A stretch of DNA of 64,000 bases from contig JAWKTN010000002.1 in the NCBI GenBank assembly GCA_041399065.1, positions 1,178,001-1,242,000 on the forward strand. The letters are read 5' to 3'. Below the pieces are notes generated by a model. It was not told the DNA's origin. It saw nothing but the letters and a program-made list of their open reading frames with translations, and did not search any database. Position numbers and translations under genes: made by a program. This document shows positions 9,372 to 18,681 of the stretch, piece after piece (position 1 is the first letter of the stretch; each line of letters opens with the position of its first letter). Source of the DNA: JAGQPD01 sp020426865 (GTDB lineage Bacteria; Planctomycetota; Planctomycetia; Pirellulales; Pirellulaceae).

Positions 9372-11726
9372 TTATAGGTACGCCAGATTTGTCCCAAGTT
9401 CTTCCCAGATCGAATCGACTTGGTTTTCGTCGACCTGGCCTGTACTTGACGATAACCGTGTCGCCGAGACAGGCGAGATATTGGGAACCGCGGCGCTGGC
9501 GAAGACAGCAACTTGCACGTTGGCGGTAGTGGTCCGCAAGTCGGTGAAATGAGCAGTTCCGGTATTGTTGGCGATTGCCGAATCGCCACGTTCCGCACCG
9601 GCAAGGGCAATGCGATTGGAGATCGCGACGCTGACGCCGTAGTTATCGTTCGTCCGTTGCCCGGACTCGCCGAGTTGCCGGAATTGTGTGAATTGACCAG
9701 ACGTGGCGTTGCGTTGGAATGTGTAAGCGGCTCCCATATCGGTGAATGCACCGTCGGCAAATCGAGCGCCGACGACGAGCCAATCGCCATCGAGGTCGAC
9801 GGATGTGCCGAAGCGGTCGCCGGCACCAGGAGAGTCCGCGAAGATTTTATCAACTTCGCCCCAATTGTCGCCGCCACCTTGATCACGCTCGAAGATATAA
9901 ACCGAACCGGCGTTGCTTCGAAAGGGCGGGCCGGAGAATTCGTCCAGGTGCGCCCCAGCGACAATGCGATCGCCGTCAATGGCGACGGAGAAGCCGAATT
10001 GATCATTTGCCGCAACATCGGCTGGGACAATTTTACGTGCCTCCCCCCAGTTACCCGCGCCTCCTTGATCCTCGTCGAAGACGTACACGGCACCCGAAGC
10101 GGCACCGGCAGGCGACGCGGCACGCCATGCTCCAACGGCGACGGTACTGCCACTGACAGATACGGAGGCACCGAACCGGTCGGCCGCCGCGCCGTCACTG
10201 GCAATCAACTTGACGACCTCACCCCAGTTGTCCGTGCCTCCCTGATTTCGCTGAAAAAGATAGGCAGCTCCGGAAGCACTTCCCGACGGATCGTCTTCGT
10301 GAGCCCCCACCACAACTGTGTCGCCGCTGATGGCGACCGAGAACCCGAACTTGTCCGCAGCGGTGGTATCGGAACCGGTCAATCGTTGGACTTGCCCCCA
10401 ATTGTCGGCCCCCCCCTGATCCTTCTGAAAAACGTACGCCGCACCGGAATTGTTGCCATTCGCATCAGCAATCCAGGCCCCAACTACAACGGTGTCACCG
10501 TCGATGGCAACGGACTGTCCGAATTGAGAACCCGCCGCACCGTCGGTTGGCGTCAGTTTGGCGATTTCCTGCCACTGATTGTCGGCAGTCATCCGCAAAA
10601 CATACGCGCCACCGGAAGTGCTGCCGCTGTCATCATCCAACGGTGATCCCACGACTGCATAACTACCGTCAATAGCAACGGAATGCCCATACCAATCCGA
10701 TAGCTGCGCGTCGGAGGCGTTGACTTCTACCTGCTGTTTACCCACCGAATACCCAAACGTGTCGACACCGTCGACGAACGTCCCGGGATCGTAGGTCACC
10801 GTTCCGTCACCGTGGTCGGTAACCGTGCCGTGCGCTGGCTGTGTTACGCCGGTGACGATGTGGTAAGACGCTGTATGGTCATTCGCCAATAAGTCGATCA
10901 CGATCGGCGTTTGCGTCGTAGTTTCGACGACGTCGTCAGTTGCCGATGGCGTACCGGTGTCATCGCCGGCCAGACCTTGGTAGCCTGTGGCGTCCGGCGT
11001 AAATGACCGCAGGAAGGTTCCATCGCGATGGAAAACATTGATGCCACTGGTCGCATGCTGGCTGAGGTATACCTCACCGTCGATCACGGCGACTCCGCTC
11101 GGGTCTTCCGCTAGATTGGGGGCCCATGAGTTGTTGATGACGCCGGTGACGGGGTCGACTTCGTAAATCAGATCGACGCTCAAGTCGGTGGCCGGTATCA
11201 ACAACGCGTCCGGTCCGTGGATGGCAGCCAGACCGCGGCCAATGAACGAAAACGCTTCATTCGGATTCGCTTCGCCGATATCGATGGTGTATTCGACCGT
11301 ACTGCTGCTGGGGTTGAACGCCAGGATCTGTTGCGTCAAACCACCTTCGGAAGTGAAAATCAGCCCATTCAAGGCGGCTAGTCCATTACGAAAGTTGTTG
11401 CTGGGCAGCGTGAACGTATCTAAGACGGTCCCGTCGTTTGGGTTCATTTTGTACAGCAAGTTGTTATTGTCATCCAACAACGCCCACAGCGACTCGCCGT
11501 CGTATGCCAATCCATCGGAAACGGCACCGGTTCCAGGCGGTTCAAAAGAATTGATGACGGTCCCCGATTGCGGATCGATCTCTTGAATTTCATCGCGCAG
11601 CGCCGTGATCCCGAATAGCCTGGTCAGCAGTAGCTTCCCTTCCAACGGCTCTAAGCCAGCATTGAGCAATCTATGCGAACGGCGCAGTGCTTTTCGATTC
11701 TGGCGTTTGGCGGGTTTGTAGGGCAT
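9372..11726 (-). CDS. LEPR-XLL surface protein with FG-GAP repeats
   Basis: 784 residues from the ATG at 11726 (a further in-frame ATG lies at 11783). The N-terminus has the planctomycete LEPR-XLL-type export signal (NAGLEPLEGKLLLT). Residues about 35-270 form a beta-propeller-like region (SDGLAYDGESLWALLDD, SGVAVIDGEVYLSQH). A short cadherin/Ig-like linker follows (DVVETTTQTPIVIDLLANDH, GTVTDHGDGTVTYDPG). From about residue 350 there are seven FG-GAP repeats of integrin-alpha type (FGQSVAIDGDTVVVGAW, FGFSVAISGDTVVVGAH and so on). There is no dockerin or PEP-CTERM tail. Such proteins are extracellular adhesion or matrix components; no enzyme motif is visible. Confidence 0.85.
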   Translation of the reverse strand: MPYKPAKRQNRKALRRSHRLLNAGLEPLEGKLLLTRLFGITALRDEIQEIDPQSGTVINSFEPPGTGAVSDGLAYDGESLWALLDDNNNLLYKMNPNDGTVLDTFTLPSNNFRNGLAALNGLIFTSEGGLTQQILAFNPSSSTVEYTIDIGEANPNEAFSFIGRGLAAIHGPDALLIPATDLSVDLIYEVDPVTGVINNSWAPNLAEDPSGVAVIDGEVYLSQHATSGINVFHRDGTFLRSFTPDATGYQGLAGDDTGTPSATDDVVETTTQTPIVIDLLANDHTASYHIVTGVTQPAHGTVTDHGDGTVTYDPGTFVDGVDTFGYSVGKQQVEVNASDAQLSDWYGHSVAIDGSYAVVGSPLDDDSGSTSGGAYVLRMTADNQWQEIAKLTPTDGAAGSQFGQSVAIDGDTVVVGAWIADANGNNSGAAYVFQKDQGGADNWGQVQRLTGSDTTAADKFGFSVAISGDTVVVGAHEDDPSGSASGAAYLFQRNQGGTDNWGEVVKLIASDGAAADRFGASVSVSGSTVAVGAWRAASPAGAASGAVYVFDEDQGGAGNWGEARKIVPADVAANDQFGFSVAIDGDRIVAGAHLDEFSGPPFRSNAGSVYIFERDQGGGDNWGEVDKIFADSPGAGDRFGTSVDLDGDWLVVGARFADGAFTDMGAAYTFQRNATSGQFTQFRQLGESGQRTNDNYGVSVAISNRIALAGAERGDSAIANNTGTAHFTDLRTTTANVQVAVFASAAVPNISPVSATRLSSSTGQVDENQVDSIWEELGTNLAYL

Positions 11727-11872
11727 ATCAACAGCCTTCCTGTCTTTTTTTATCGCAATGAAATGGCAAGGTCCTGCGCTCATCGACGATTCGCCCGACC
11801 ACGATTAACTCTTCCGGTGGAAATCGGGTATTGGCAGATCCAACGGCGACGCGAATCACATGCATTAGCTAG

Positions 11873-13676
11873 TGTCTGTCCGGAAATTGGTTCCAGGCTT
11901 TCGTCAGCGTGAATTTAGGTAGTTTGTGTCGCACGAAGATTCGTTCGATAGCAGCGGATCTCCGTGCTGTTAAGGCGAGTTTTTGTCGCGAAAGCACGGT
12001 TTTGAGTAGGCGATTGCGCACCGCGATCGTCGTGGTTCTGCGTTGAGTGTTGGATTTGCTCGTTTGGATCAAGCCGCTTTTCGTTTGCTGAGTGCGGCAG
12101 CTGACTGCTCAGCGCGGCGCGCGATCAGCAGCTTGCCAAGGACATGGACATTTCGTCCGAGTATGGCCAGGCCCAGGTAACGCTCAAAACCGATTTCACT
12201 GTGGTCCCGGCAACGTTTCAATCCGTTTCCGGATTGCAAAGCCCCAATGGCAGATTCAATCCCAGGATGGCTTTGGCGTGCGTTGCGGAACTCGACGGTG
12301 GCCGCCTTGAGACGCTCGGCATACTGCTTTGGATGACGCGGTGGCAGACAAGGCTCGTCAATAATGGCGGCCAGCTGTCGCTCGTTTTCCTCGGAGTAAA
12401 AACCACGATCAAAGGAAGCCGTTTGGATCCATCCTTGATGTTTTGTTTGGGCTAGGCGAGCGTGTTCGACGATGACATCCGCGTCACCCAGTTCACGGTC
12501 CATCAGGTGGTAGTGACTGATGAAACCTGCACCATCTTCAAACACGAGTACCTGCCGTCCAAATTGGTTCGGAGTGCCCGCCTTGCCACGCCGGTAGAGT
12601 TGCGTGTGGGTTTCAAACAAGCTGAACAGCTTTTCGTTGTTGGGAACTATCTCCTGCAGGATGACGCGACGGTATGCGGTATCGCAAACCTGTTCGGTCA
12701 GTTCAATCCAATGCTTTAGCTGCTCGCCAAGCATCTGCGTTTCAAGAGAGCAGCCATCGGTTTCAGCCTGTTTTTGCAGCTGTCTTGCACGATCAAGAAT
12801 CATCCTTGCACGGTCAAGGAGACGACCGTAGGCCGATGTTAGACCTTTCTTGACGTTCGGGCTCTTGCTCGCGCTGATTTTGGCGATGGTTCGGACGTGT
12901 ACTTTGATTCGCTTCTGCAAGTGCTTGCCTTGCCGCCAACCGGATTCTCCAATCGCGCTGGCTAATTTGATACAGAGAGGAATAACCTTCCGCATTCCAT
13001 CACCGATCAACGCGCTTTCGGTGGGGTAGTGGATATCTGTTTCAACGACGAATGAGTCCGCGCGGACACTTTCGACGGCCGTGCCGTGAAGCTCTTGGCC
13101 GTGACTGACGATCACGTGATTGATGGCTTCCAGCGTGGAAGGCTTTAGTTGACAGAGTGTATCGCGAATCCGTCTCGCACCGAAGCTCGGGCCGTCGTCC
13201 CAATCACCGATCCCGAGGATCGTGCGCAAAGCTCGGTGGTTTTCCGCTTGATCCTGAAGCTTGTCATAGTCGTAATTGCATCCCAAGCGAACCGCCGACA
13301 ACACAACAATTTGCCAGTCGTCCAGACCCGGCCGGCCCACGTCGCGCCGAGTTTCGTCGTTGATATCCTGGGCGATGAGCCGTACGACTTTCCGCCGGAG
13401 TTCACTGCACACATAGACGTGCTGGAGTCCCGCCAACACCGGGATCATTTCGTCACGACAACCGTCGTTGAGCATCAGTTGACCAATGGGTGTACAATCA
13501 AAGCGGCGTTGGGTATCGTAATGCTGTCGCATGCGAACACTCCTCGAAGATTTTAACGTTGAAACGGTTTTTCACTACCTATTCAACGCGCGAACTCCAA
13601 AAAGGTTCGGTCTTCGAGGAGGTTTTTTCCAAAAAACACCACAGTTTTCCGCCTCAAAACAATTTCCGGACAGACA
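11873..13676. mobile_element. ISNCY-like insertion sequence, apparently intact
   Basis: The terminal inverted repeats TGTCTGTCCGGAAATTG (11873-11889) and its exact complement (13660-13676) enclose 1804 bp with one transposase gene. CTAG is present on both sides (11869-11872 and 13677-13680) as the likely 4-bp target duplication. Since CTAG is itself a palindrome it also extends the inverted repeat, so the duplication is suggestive rather than proven. Confidence 0.88.
12069..13532 (-). CDS. ISNCY-family-like transposase
   Basis: 487 residues. The N-terminal part is helical (WQIVVLSAVRLGCNYDYDKL). The catalytic core has the pattern expected of DDE transposases: VRADSFVVETDIHYPTES (first Asp) and QTASFDRGFYSEENE (second Asp and following acidic residues). 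The motif VETDIHYPT is typical of the ISNCY group, which is the basis for the family call. The frame is uninterrupted from the ATG at 13532 to the stop at 12069, unlike the other two transposases in this window, so this copy could still be active. Confidence 0.85.
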   Translation of the reverse strand: MRQHYDTQRRFDCTPIGQLMLNDGCRDEMIPVLAGLQHVYVCSELRRKVVRLIAQDINDETRRDVGRPGLDDWQIVVLSAVRLGCNYDYDKLQDQAENHRALRTILGIGDWDDGPSFGARRIRDTLCQLKPSTLEAINHVIVSHGQELHGTAVESVRADSFVVETDIHYPTESALIGDGMRKVIPLCIKLASAIGESGWRQGKHLQKRIKVHVRTIAKISASKSPNVKKGLTSAYGRLLDRARMILDRARQLQKQAETDGCSLETQMLGEQLKHWIELTEQVCDTAYRRVILQEIVPNNEKLFSLFETHTQLYRRGKAGTPNQFGRQVLVFEDGAGFISHYHLMDRELGDADVIVEHARLAQTKHQGWIQTASFDRGFYSEENERQLAAIIDEPCLPPRHPKQYAERLKAATVEFRNARQSHPGIESAIGALQSGNGLKRCRDHSEIGFERYLGLAILGRNVHVLGKLLIARRAEQSAAALSKRKAA

Positions 13677-13842
13677 CTAGCTAGTATTGATGGGTTCGGA
13701 CGGTTGTCTGACGGAAACCGCGCAACGGCCGTGGCGTGCGAAATCGCCAATCGTGAGGCGACAGTCGCATCGAGCCGGCACAAACGCTACAATCGGCTAG
13801 TTCCCCGTTCATCACAAATTAGCATTTGCCAGGAACTAACAC

Positions 13843-13986
13843 GTGCGATTATTGATCAATGCCGGTCCCGTGCAAGGCACCGGGAATATCATGGTCAATC
13901 TGCTGGATGAGGACGGTAACATTGTCGAGTCGACGCTCACGAATCACGCTGGAAGATATCGATTTGGTGAACTCGATGGCCCGTAA
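13843..13986 (+). CDS. Short SdrD-B/carboxypeptidase-regulatory-like fragment
   Basis: A GTG-started 47-codon frame reads RLLINAGPVQGTGNIMVNLL, DEDGNIVESTLTNHAGRYRF and stops. The alternation and the GRYRF end are typical of SdrD B-like or carboxypeptidase-regulatory beta-sandwich domains found in large surface proteins. It is too short to be a full domain protein and is probably a leftover of a larger gene. Confidence 0.3.
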   Translation: MRLLINAGPVQGTGNIMVNLLDEDGNIVESTLTNHAGRYRFGELDGP

Positions 13987-14249
13987 GCGACGGTCAACCG
14001 CCAACCGATGCCGCCGTGCGGCCGATACGTCCCGAGCCGACGGTGGTACCACCAGTTGAGCATGTCGCGACCCGGCAACCGCGAACACTTCCTGAAAGTG
14101 GTGCAGCAGAGCAACACCGTGGTGCGTCGGGGAACAACGACGCTCCGATACCGTTGGCCCCTGAAAGCGTCGACGCCGTTTTCACCGGCATGATTCCGCC
14201 ACGTCGCTAAGTACTTGCCACCAACCAACAAAGCTCTCTCCCGCTCCAA

Positions 14250-14309
14250 TCATCATCCTGCTCTCGATCGTCGTGCCGGTTTCTGTCGGCAGGTCGAGCA
14301 GGATGATGA
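14250..14309. repeat. Long two-part hairpin
   Basis: TCATCATCCTGCTC (14250-14263) pairs perfectly with GAGCAGGATGATGA (14296-14309), and inside it TGCCG (14274-14278) pairs with CGGCA (14287-14291). The TCATCCTGC core resembles the TCATCCTGCC repeat seen at 18337. No gene is adjacent; it may be a small mobile or REP-like intergenic element. Confidence 0.55.
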
Positions 14310-14350
14310 GGAGTATGGGAAGATCATTTGTCTCATGTCGCCCTCGACGC

Positions 14351-14375
14351 CAATACCTCGAGGTTCGAGGTATTG
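14351..14375. repeat. 11-bp perfect inverted repeat
   Basis: CAATACCTCGA (14351-14361) and TCGAGGTATTG (14365-14375) are perfect complements around a 3-base loop. No T-run follows, so it is not a standard terminator. Apart from this and the hairpin at 14250, nothing coding is visible between 13987 and 14646. Confidence 0.5.
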
Positions 14376-14646
14376 CTCCATGCAGCGAATCGTAGCGATC
14401 GCAACGGATCACCACACTTGATCCGGACTTGTACATGGGATGACCTTGGGCGTAGCACGCCATTATCTGTGTCTTAGCGGCTTTCACGATCCGACGGACT
14501 CGCGGTTAACCAGTTGCCGTGGCGGATGCAGGGACGATGTATGATGCCGGGTTGAGGTTGACTTAGTCAAACGGTCAAATGGTTGTGTCGCGAGAATCGT
14601 GCGGCGAGGGTAGTGAGGCGAATTCAACGCAACAAGGATCAGATAA

Positions 14647-15210
14647 ATGGCAAGGGTTTTGGTACTTTTTCACTCCAATAGCGGTAACACGCGACGGATG
14701 GCCGAGCTGGTCGCCGACGGCGCTCGACAACTGGATGGGACGGAAGTCCGATTGAAAGATATTTCTGCGGCGGATGACAAGGATCTCGAATGGTGCGACG
14801 GTGTGGCGCTCGGTTCACCAACGAACTACGGCTGCGTCAGCTGGCAAATGAAACAATGGTGGGACCAACAACCGATCGAGAATTGGGGCAAACGCGACGG
14901 CAAGATCGGGTGCGTGTTTACGTCGGCCGGAGCCTGGGGGGGCGGCCAGGAACTGACATGCTTGGCGCTTTTGGCCATTCTCATCAACTATGGGTTTCTC
15001 GTGTTCGGGCTGACCGACTATACCGGCATCAAGTTCTCGGCCCACTATGGAGCGTTATCAGCCGGCCCGCCGGAGGAAGAACGAACGCAACAGGCATGTC
15101 GGCGACTGGGGCGTCGTCTTGCCGAATGGACCGCGTCGCTTATCGAAGGCAGGAAAGACGCCCACCCACTACTCCAAACCTACGATCGCTTCGGGGATCT
15201 TGGTAAGTAA
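14647..15210 (+). CDS. Flavodoxin-family / WrbA-like FMN protein
   Basis: 187 residues; the ATG at 14647 follows AAGGA at good distance. The N-terminus (ARVLVLFHSNSGNTRRMAEL) is the FMN-phosphate loop of flavodoxin-like folds; SPTNYGCVSWQMKQWWDQ and FTSAGAWGGGQE are the second and third FMN-contact regions, close to those of WrbA-type NAD(P)H:quinone oxidoreductases. Predicted role is two-electron reduction of quinones or flavin-dependent redox chemistry in the cytoplasm. It stands alone, without an obvious operon partner. Confidence 0.85.
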   Translation: MARVLVLFHSNSGNTRRMAELVADGARQLDGTEVRLKDISAADDKDLEWCDGVALGSPTNYGCVSWQMKQWWDQQPIENWGKRDGKIGCVFTSAGAWGGGQELTCLALLAILINYGFLVFGLTDYTGIKFSAHYGALSAGPPEEERTQQACRRLGRRLAEWTASLIEGRKDAHPLLQTYDRFGDLGK

Positions 15211-15392
15211 CAGAAGCATGCGACCATCCCCCAACCCCAATCACTGATTGCGAAGTTCCTAATCGTAATCATAATCTTAGTCACCGTCCTCCATCTCCGT
15301 GTTACGGTTCGCAGATGAATGCAGGCCGTGACAACATCAAAGTCGACCAGAATGCAAAATCGACCAGAAAGCAAAATCGCAGGAACGTAAAC

Positions 15393-17525
15393 ATGCATCG
15401 TGAGCGATATCAATTTCAATGCATCATCGCGGCCGTGACCATTTCGATGTCAACGCTCCATGCGGCTGCCGCGCCACCAGCGACACCTTTCGCCGAATCG
15501 AATACTACCGAGGCGGCCCGGCATTGGACGGCCGACAATGGCAACGGTACGTATTCGAATCCATTGTTCTACGAGGAGTTTGAAGACCCGGACATCATCC
15601 GAGTCAACGACGACTACTATCTTGCCGGCACGACGATGCATATGAATCCGGCCGTACAATTGATGCACTCGAAAGACCTGGTGAACTGGGAATTGGCTGG
15701 CTACTGCATCGATCGCCTCGATCTCGGCCCCGCGTATCGATTGGAAGACGGCCGGGGCATCTACGGTCGCGGCATCTGGGCTCCATGCATTCGTTATCAC
15801 AACGGAATGTTCTACGTCTTTACGAACGTCAATGGCGCCGGCCTGCAAGTGTTTCGTTCGAAATCGATCGAAGGGCCGTGGCAGCGTAATCAACTAGCGG
15901 GTCGCCATGATTTGTCGGTGCTGTTTGACGACGACGGGAAGATTTACATTATTTCGGGTGCGAGAAATCCCTATCCGATTGAAGAGTTGACACCGGACCT
16001 AAAATCGTTTGTCCCCGGCTCCCGGCGGGTGATGGACGCACCGGGGATGGGTGAGGGGCATCATCTCTACAAGATCAACGGCAAATACTACGACGTCTCG
16101 GCGATACCGGGCGCGACGACCGATCAAATGGTCGCGAGATCCGATTCGATCGATGGCCCTTGGACCGTTGAGCGAATGGTGCAAGGCGAGTCCCTTGGCG
16201 TGACCGTGGCAACACCGGTGAGTGCGACCGCAAGCGACCGCGGATTGACACTACATCAAGGGGGCATTGTCGACACACCATCGGGCCAATGGTGGAGCGT
16301 CATCATGTCGGATCACGGCAGCGCAGGCCGAATGGTATCGCTTGTCCCCATCACCTGGCGCGAAGACTTTCCTTTGATTGGGCTCCCCGGCAACTTGCGG
16401 AAGGCACCCAACACCTGGATCAAGCCGGATACAGGTCACCTGCAAGAACCTCGGCCATCGTTTATTCGCGATGATGATTTTGAAAATGGTAAACTCAATC
16501 GGCACTGGCAATGGAATCATGTCCCCGACGACACTAAATGGTCGCTAACCGAACAGCCGGGTGTCCTGCGACTACACTCGCTGCCAGCGGCCGATTTCTA
16601 TGGCGCTCGCAATAGCATATGCCAGCGTCCGCCGGGTCCCGAATCGATCACGACCGTCGAACTCAGCACGTCGGGAATGATCGCCGGCGATACGGCCGGG
16701 TTGGCCTTATTGAGTTCACCCTACGCGTGGATTGGTGTGGCCAAAACGGCAGAGGGCTACGAACTGCGGATGCTGGACAACACGGGCAATCGCGGCGGAC
16801 GGCGCGACGCGCAACCTAGACGACCAAACCAACCCACTGCAAGCTCGTCGCGTCCGCCGGAACATCTCTGGCTGCGCGTCGCCTGCAACTTCGACACCGA
16901 CGCGGCGATCTTCAGCTGGAGCACCGACGGCACGACGTTCGCACCACTGGGCAAACCGTTTACGATGACGTTTCAGTTGCGCACGTTTCAAGGCGTGCGC
17001 CCGGCATTGTTTCATTTCAATACGGAAGGGCGACCCGGCGGCTACGTGGACTTCGACAATTTTGTCGTGATTGAGCCGCGCGCTCGCGGCAAAGAACGTG
17101 AGATCCCAGTCGGCAAAGTGGTAACTTTAACCAGTGGGGCGGATGGCAGTCGGCTGTCGGCCGACACGGAAAACAATCTTCTCATCAACGCCGTTGCCGG
17201 CTCGGCTGATTTCAACGGCGGCAAGACGCAAATTCAGGTTGTGGAGCGGGGACAAGGCCGCGTGGCTCTGCAGGTGTCCAACGGCCGGTTCATCTCGGTC
17301 GCGGATGATTCGGTCGTGCTGAAGGCGGTTCCCGAAGACGAACTGAGCAACGCAGAATCGTTTCAATGGGTAAACTTGATGCGAGGGGACGTGATGCTCA
17401 TGTCGCTGGTCAATCACCGCTATCTGACGACGACGCCTAACGTACCCGGCCGTGTCACTGCGTCCGCAACTGGCCCCAATCCGGCTCGCAAAGGCGGCGC
17501 ATGTTTCAAATGGCAGACTCCCTAA
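15393..17525 (+). CDS. Secreted glycoside hydrolase family 43 protein
   Basis: 710 residues from the ATG at 15393, which begins a signal peptide (CIIAAVTISMSTLHAAAA); an ATG at 15315 adds 26 charged residues and is less likely. Residues about 60-370 are a five-bladed propeller of GH43: EDPDIIRVNDDYYLAGTTMH carries the catalytic base Asp, DLSVLFDDDGKIYI the second Asp, and MGEGHHLYKINGKYY the general acid Glu. A C-terminal beta-xylosidase-type concanavalin-like domain follows (FENGKLNRHWQWNHVPDDTK, TAGLALLSS), then a beta-trefoil-like tail (GRVALQVSNGRFISVADD). Likely acts on xylan or arabinan side chains outside the cytoplasm. Confidence 0.9.
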   Translation: MHRERYQFQCIIAAVTISMSTLHAAAAPPATPFAESNTTEAARHWTADNGNGTYSNPLFYEEFEDPDIIRVNDDYYLAGTTMHMNPAVQLMHSKDLVNWELAGYCIDRLDLGPAYRLEDGRGIYGRGIWAPCIRYHNGMFYVFTNVNGAGLQVFRSKSIEGPWQRNQLAGRHDLSVLFDDDGKIYIISGARNPYPIEELTPDLKSFVPGSRRVMDAPGMGEGHHLYKINGKYYDVSAIPGATTDQMVARSDSIDGPWTVERMVQGESLGVTVATPVSATASDRGLTLHQGGIVDTPSGQWWSVIMSDHGSAGRMVSLVPITWREDFPLIGLPGNLRKAPNTWIKPDTGHLQEPRPSFIRDDDFENGKLNRHWQWNHVPDDTKWSLTEQPGVLRLHSLPAADFYGARNSICQRPPGPESITTVELSTSGMIAGDTAGLALLSSPYAWIGVAKTAEGYELRMLDNTGNRGGRRDAQPRRPNQPTASSSRPPEHLWLRVACNFDTDAAIFSWSTDGTTFAPLGKPFTMTFQLRTFQGVRPALFHFNTEGRPGGYVDFDNFVVIEPRARGKEREIPVGKVVTLTSGADGSRLSADTENNLLINAVAGSADFNGGKTQIQVVERGQGRVALQVSNGRFISVADDSVVLKAVPEDELSNAESFQWVNLMRGDVMLMSLVNHRYLTTTPNVPGRVTASATGPNPARKGGACFKWQTP

Positions 17526-17981
17526 CTCGTGTCTGCACAGTCAGTTGGCCAGCGCGACGTGCCGACGGGCGTACCTTGCGCGTTCAGTGCCGGTATCACT
17601 GTGGCCATGCCCTGCAACACGGAAGTGCCATCATCACGGCAGTATCCTGGCCGGCACAGATTGCGAGTCCCGAATCATCGGGCGATTAGGCCACGATGGT
17701 TTCGCCACATCAGCTTTCCCCGTCAACGAATTCCCCAGGATAGCTTAAACCCCCATGGGTTTGTGGGCCGATACGTTGTCAGAAGTCGCGGAGTTGATAT
17801 ATTGGAAATTGGTGGGCACGCGATGTATATCGTGTCACGTCCGCAACATCGTCCGGTGACGATGCGATGGATTGACACAAGCGGGTGGTGCGATCCCAGT
17901 GACCGCTTGCAGGTGCGTTTGCATCGGATCACGGCACATCGCCGCCTTTTCGTCATGAACCCGACCGAAAGGGACGAATCC
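17526..17981. other. Intergenic stretch without a recognisable gene
   Basis: No frame shows family similarity. AAACCC (17748-17753) and GGGTTT (17758-17763) form a small inverted repeat that could be part of a terminator for the GH43 gene. Confidence 0.4.
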
Positions 17982-18137
17982 ATGGGCGACAGCATTACCG
18001 GTCCGCTGGACATCATCATCGCGCTCCTTGTATTGTGCGCCCCAGCACTTGTCATTGCCGTTCCGCTGATCGTTGCGGTGATACTATATCGACTATTGCG
18101 ACACCGCCAGGGACGGGACGTAGCCAGAGTGGATTAG
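17982..18137 (+). CDS. Small single-span membrane protein
   Basis: 51 residues: MGDSITGPLDIII, a strongly hydrophobic span (ALLVLCAPALVIAVPLIVAV) and a basic tail (RLLRHRQGRDVARVD), giving an inside-positive orientation at the C-terminus. An in-frame ATG at 17955 would add nine residues. No family is recognised; the clean transmembrane pattern is the only support that it is real. Confidence 0.4.
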   Translation: MGDSITGPLDIIIALLVLCAPALVIAVPLIVAVILYRLLRHRQGRDVARVD

Positions 18138-18336
18138 CTGTGTTCCCATTTCGAGCGAGGAGGCCGCAATACTATGCGGTCCGAGGTATTATGCACCATT
18201 GATCCGCAATTCGATTGTCGGCGCAATCGGCTCGGGTTTCAAGCACGTCCGTCGGTGTGGCGGGAATCGCCGCAACGCAGATTCGGTATAGACGATTAAT
18301 CGGGTTGCCGCGACCGCCTGCCATCCACAGTGCTTC

Positions 18337-18363
18337 ATCATCCTGCCCCCAAATCATCCTGCC
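18337..18363. repeat. Paired ATCATCCTGCC repeats
   Basis: ATCATCCTGCC occurs at 18337-18347 and 18353-18363, 16 bp apart. Repeats of this sequence are scattered in intergenic regions of several planctomycete genomes. Between 18138 and 18681 no intact gene is visible; the minus strand near 18510-18660 reads QVPDFVGNVRSIRTGDF, which may be debris of a sialate-esterase-like gene. Confidence 0.45.
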
Positions 18364-18681
18364 TCCCCTACGGCACCAAGGGAGGGGCATGATCATGTGG
18401 GGCTACACGACGCAAGATCGTTGTGTTGCGTGAAGGCCCCCGGTAGAATAGGGAGGCGGCTACCGGTTGGGGCCGCGGATCCATCAGTTGATCCGGCCAC
18501 TTCGTCCACCAGGCCTCGCCCGCTAGCAACGCGTCGGGAGAAATCCCCCGTGCGAATCGAACGCACATTGCCAACAAAATCGGGAACTTGTTGCATTGCC
18601 AATTGCGCCCGCTGGACCACCTCGCTGCGCTGCAGGTCCGTCTTCGTTGCGCGAAAGGCACCGGCGACCGTCGATAACGAG

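Noticed and set aside
9513..10646. Long plus-strand open frame of 377 codons
   Set aside because: It lies wholly antisense to the FG-GAP surface protein, and its product has no protein-like pattern; the frame is open because of the repeat codon usage on the other strand.
17529..17981. Upstream extension of the small membrane protein to 202 residues
   Set aside because: The extra 151 residues are Arg/Pro-rich without pattern, as expected from random translation; only the last 51 look real.
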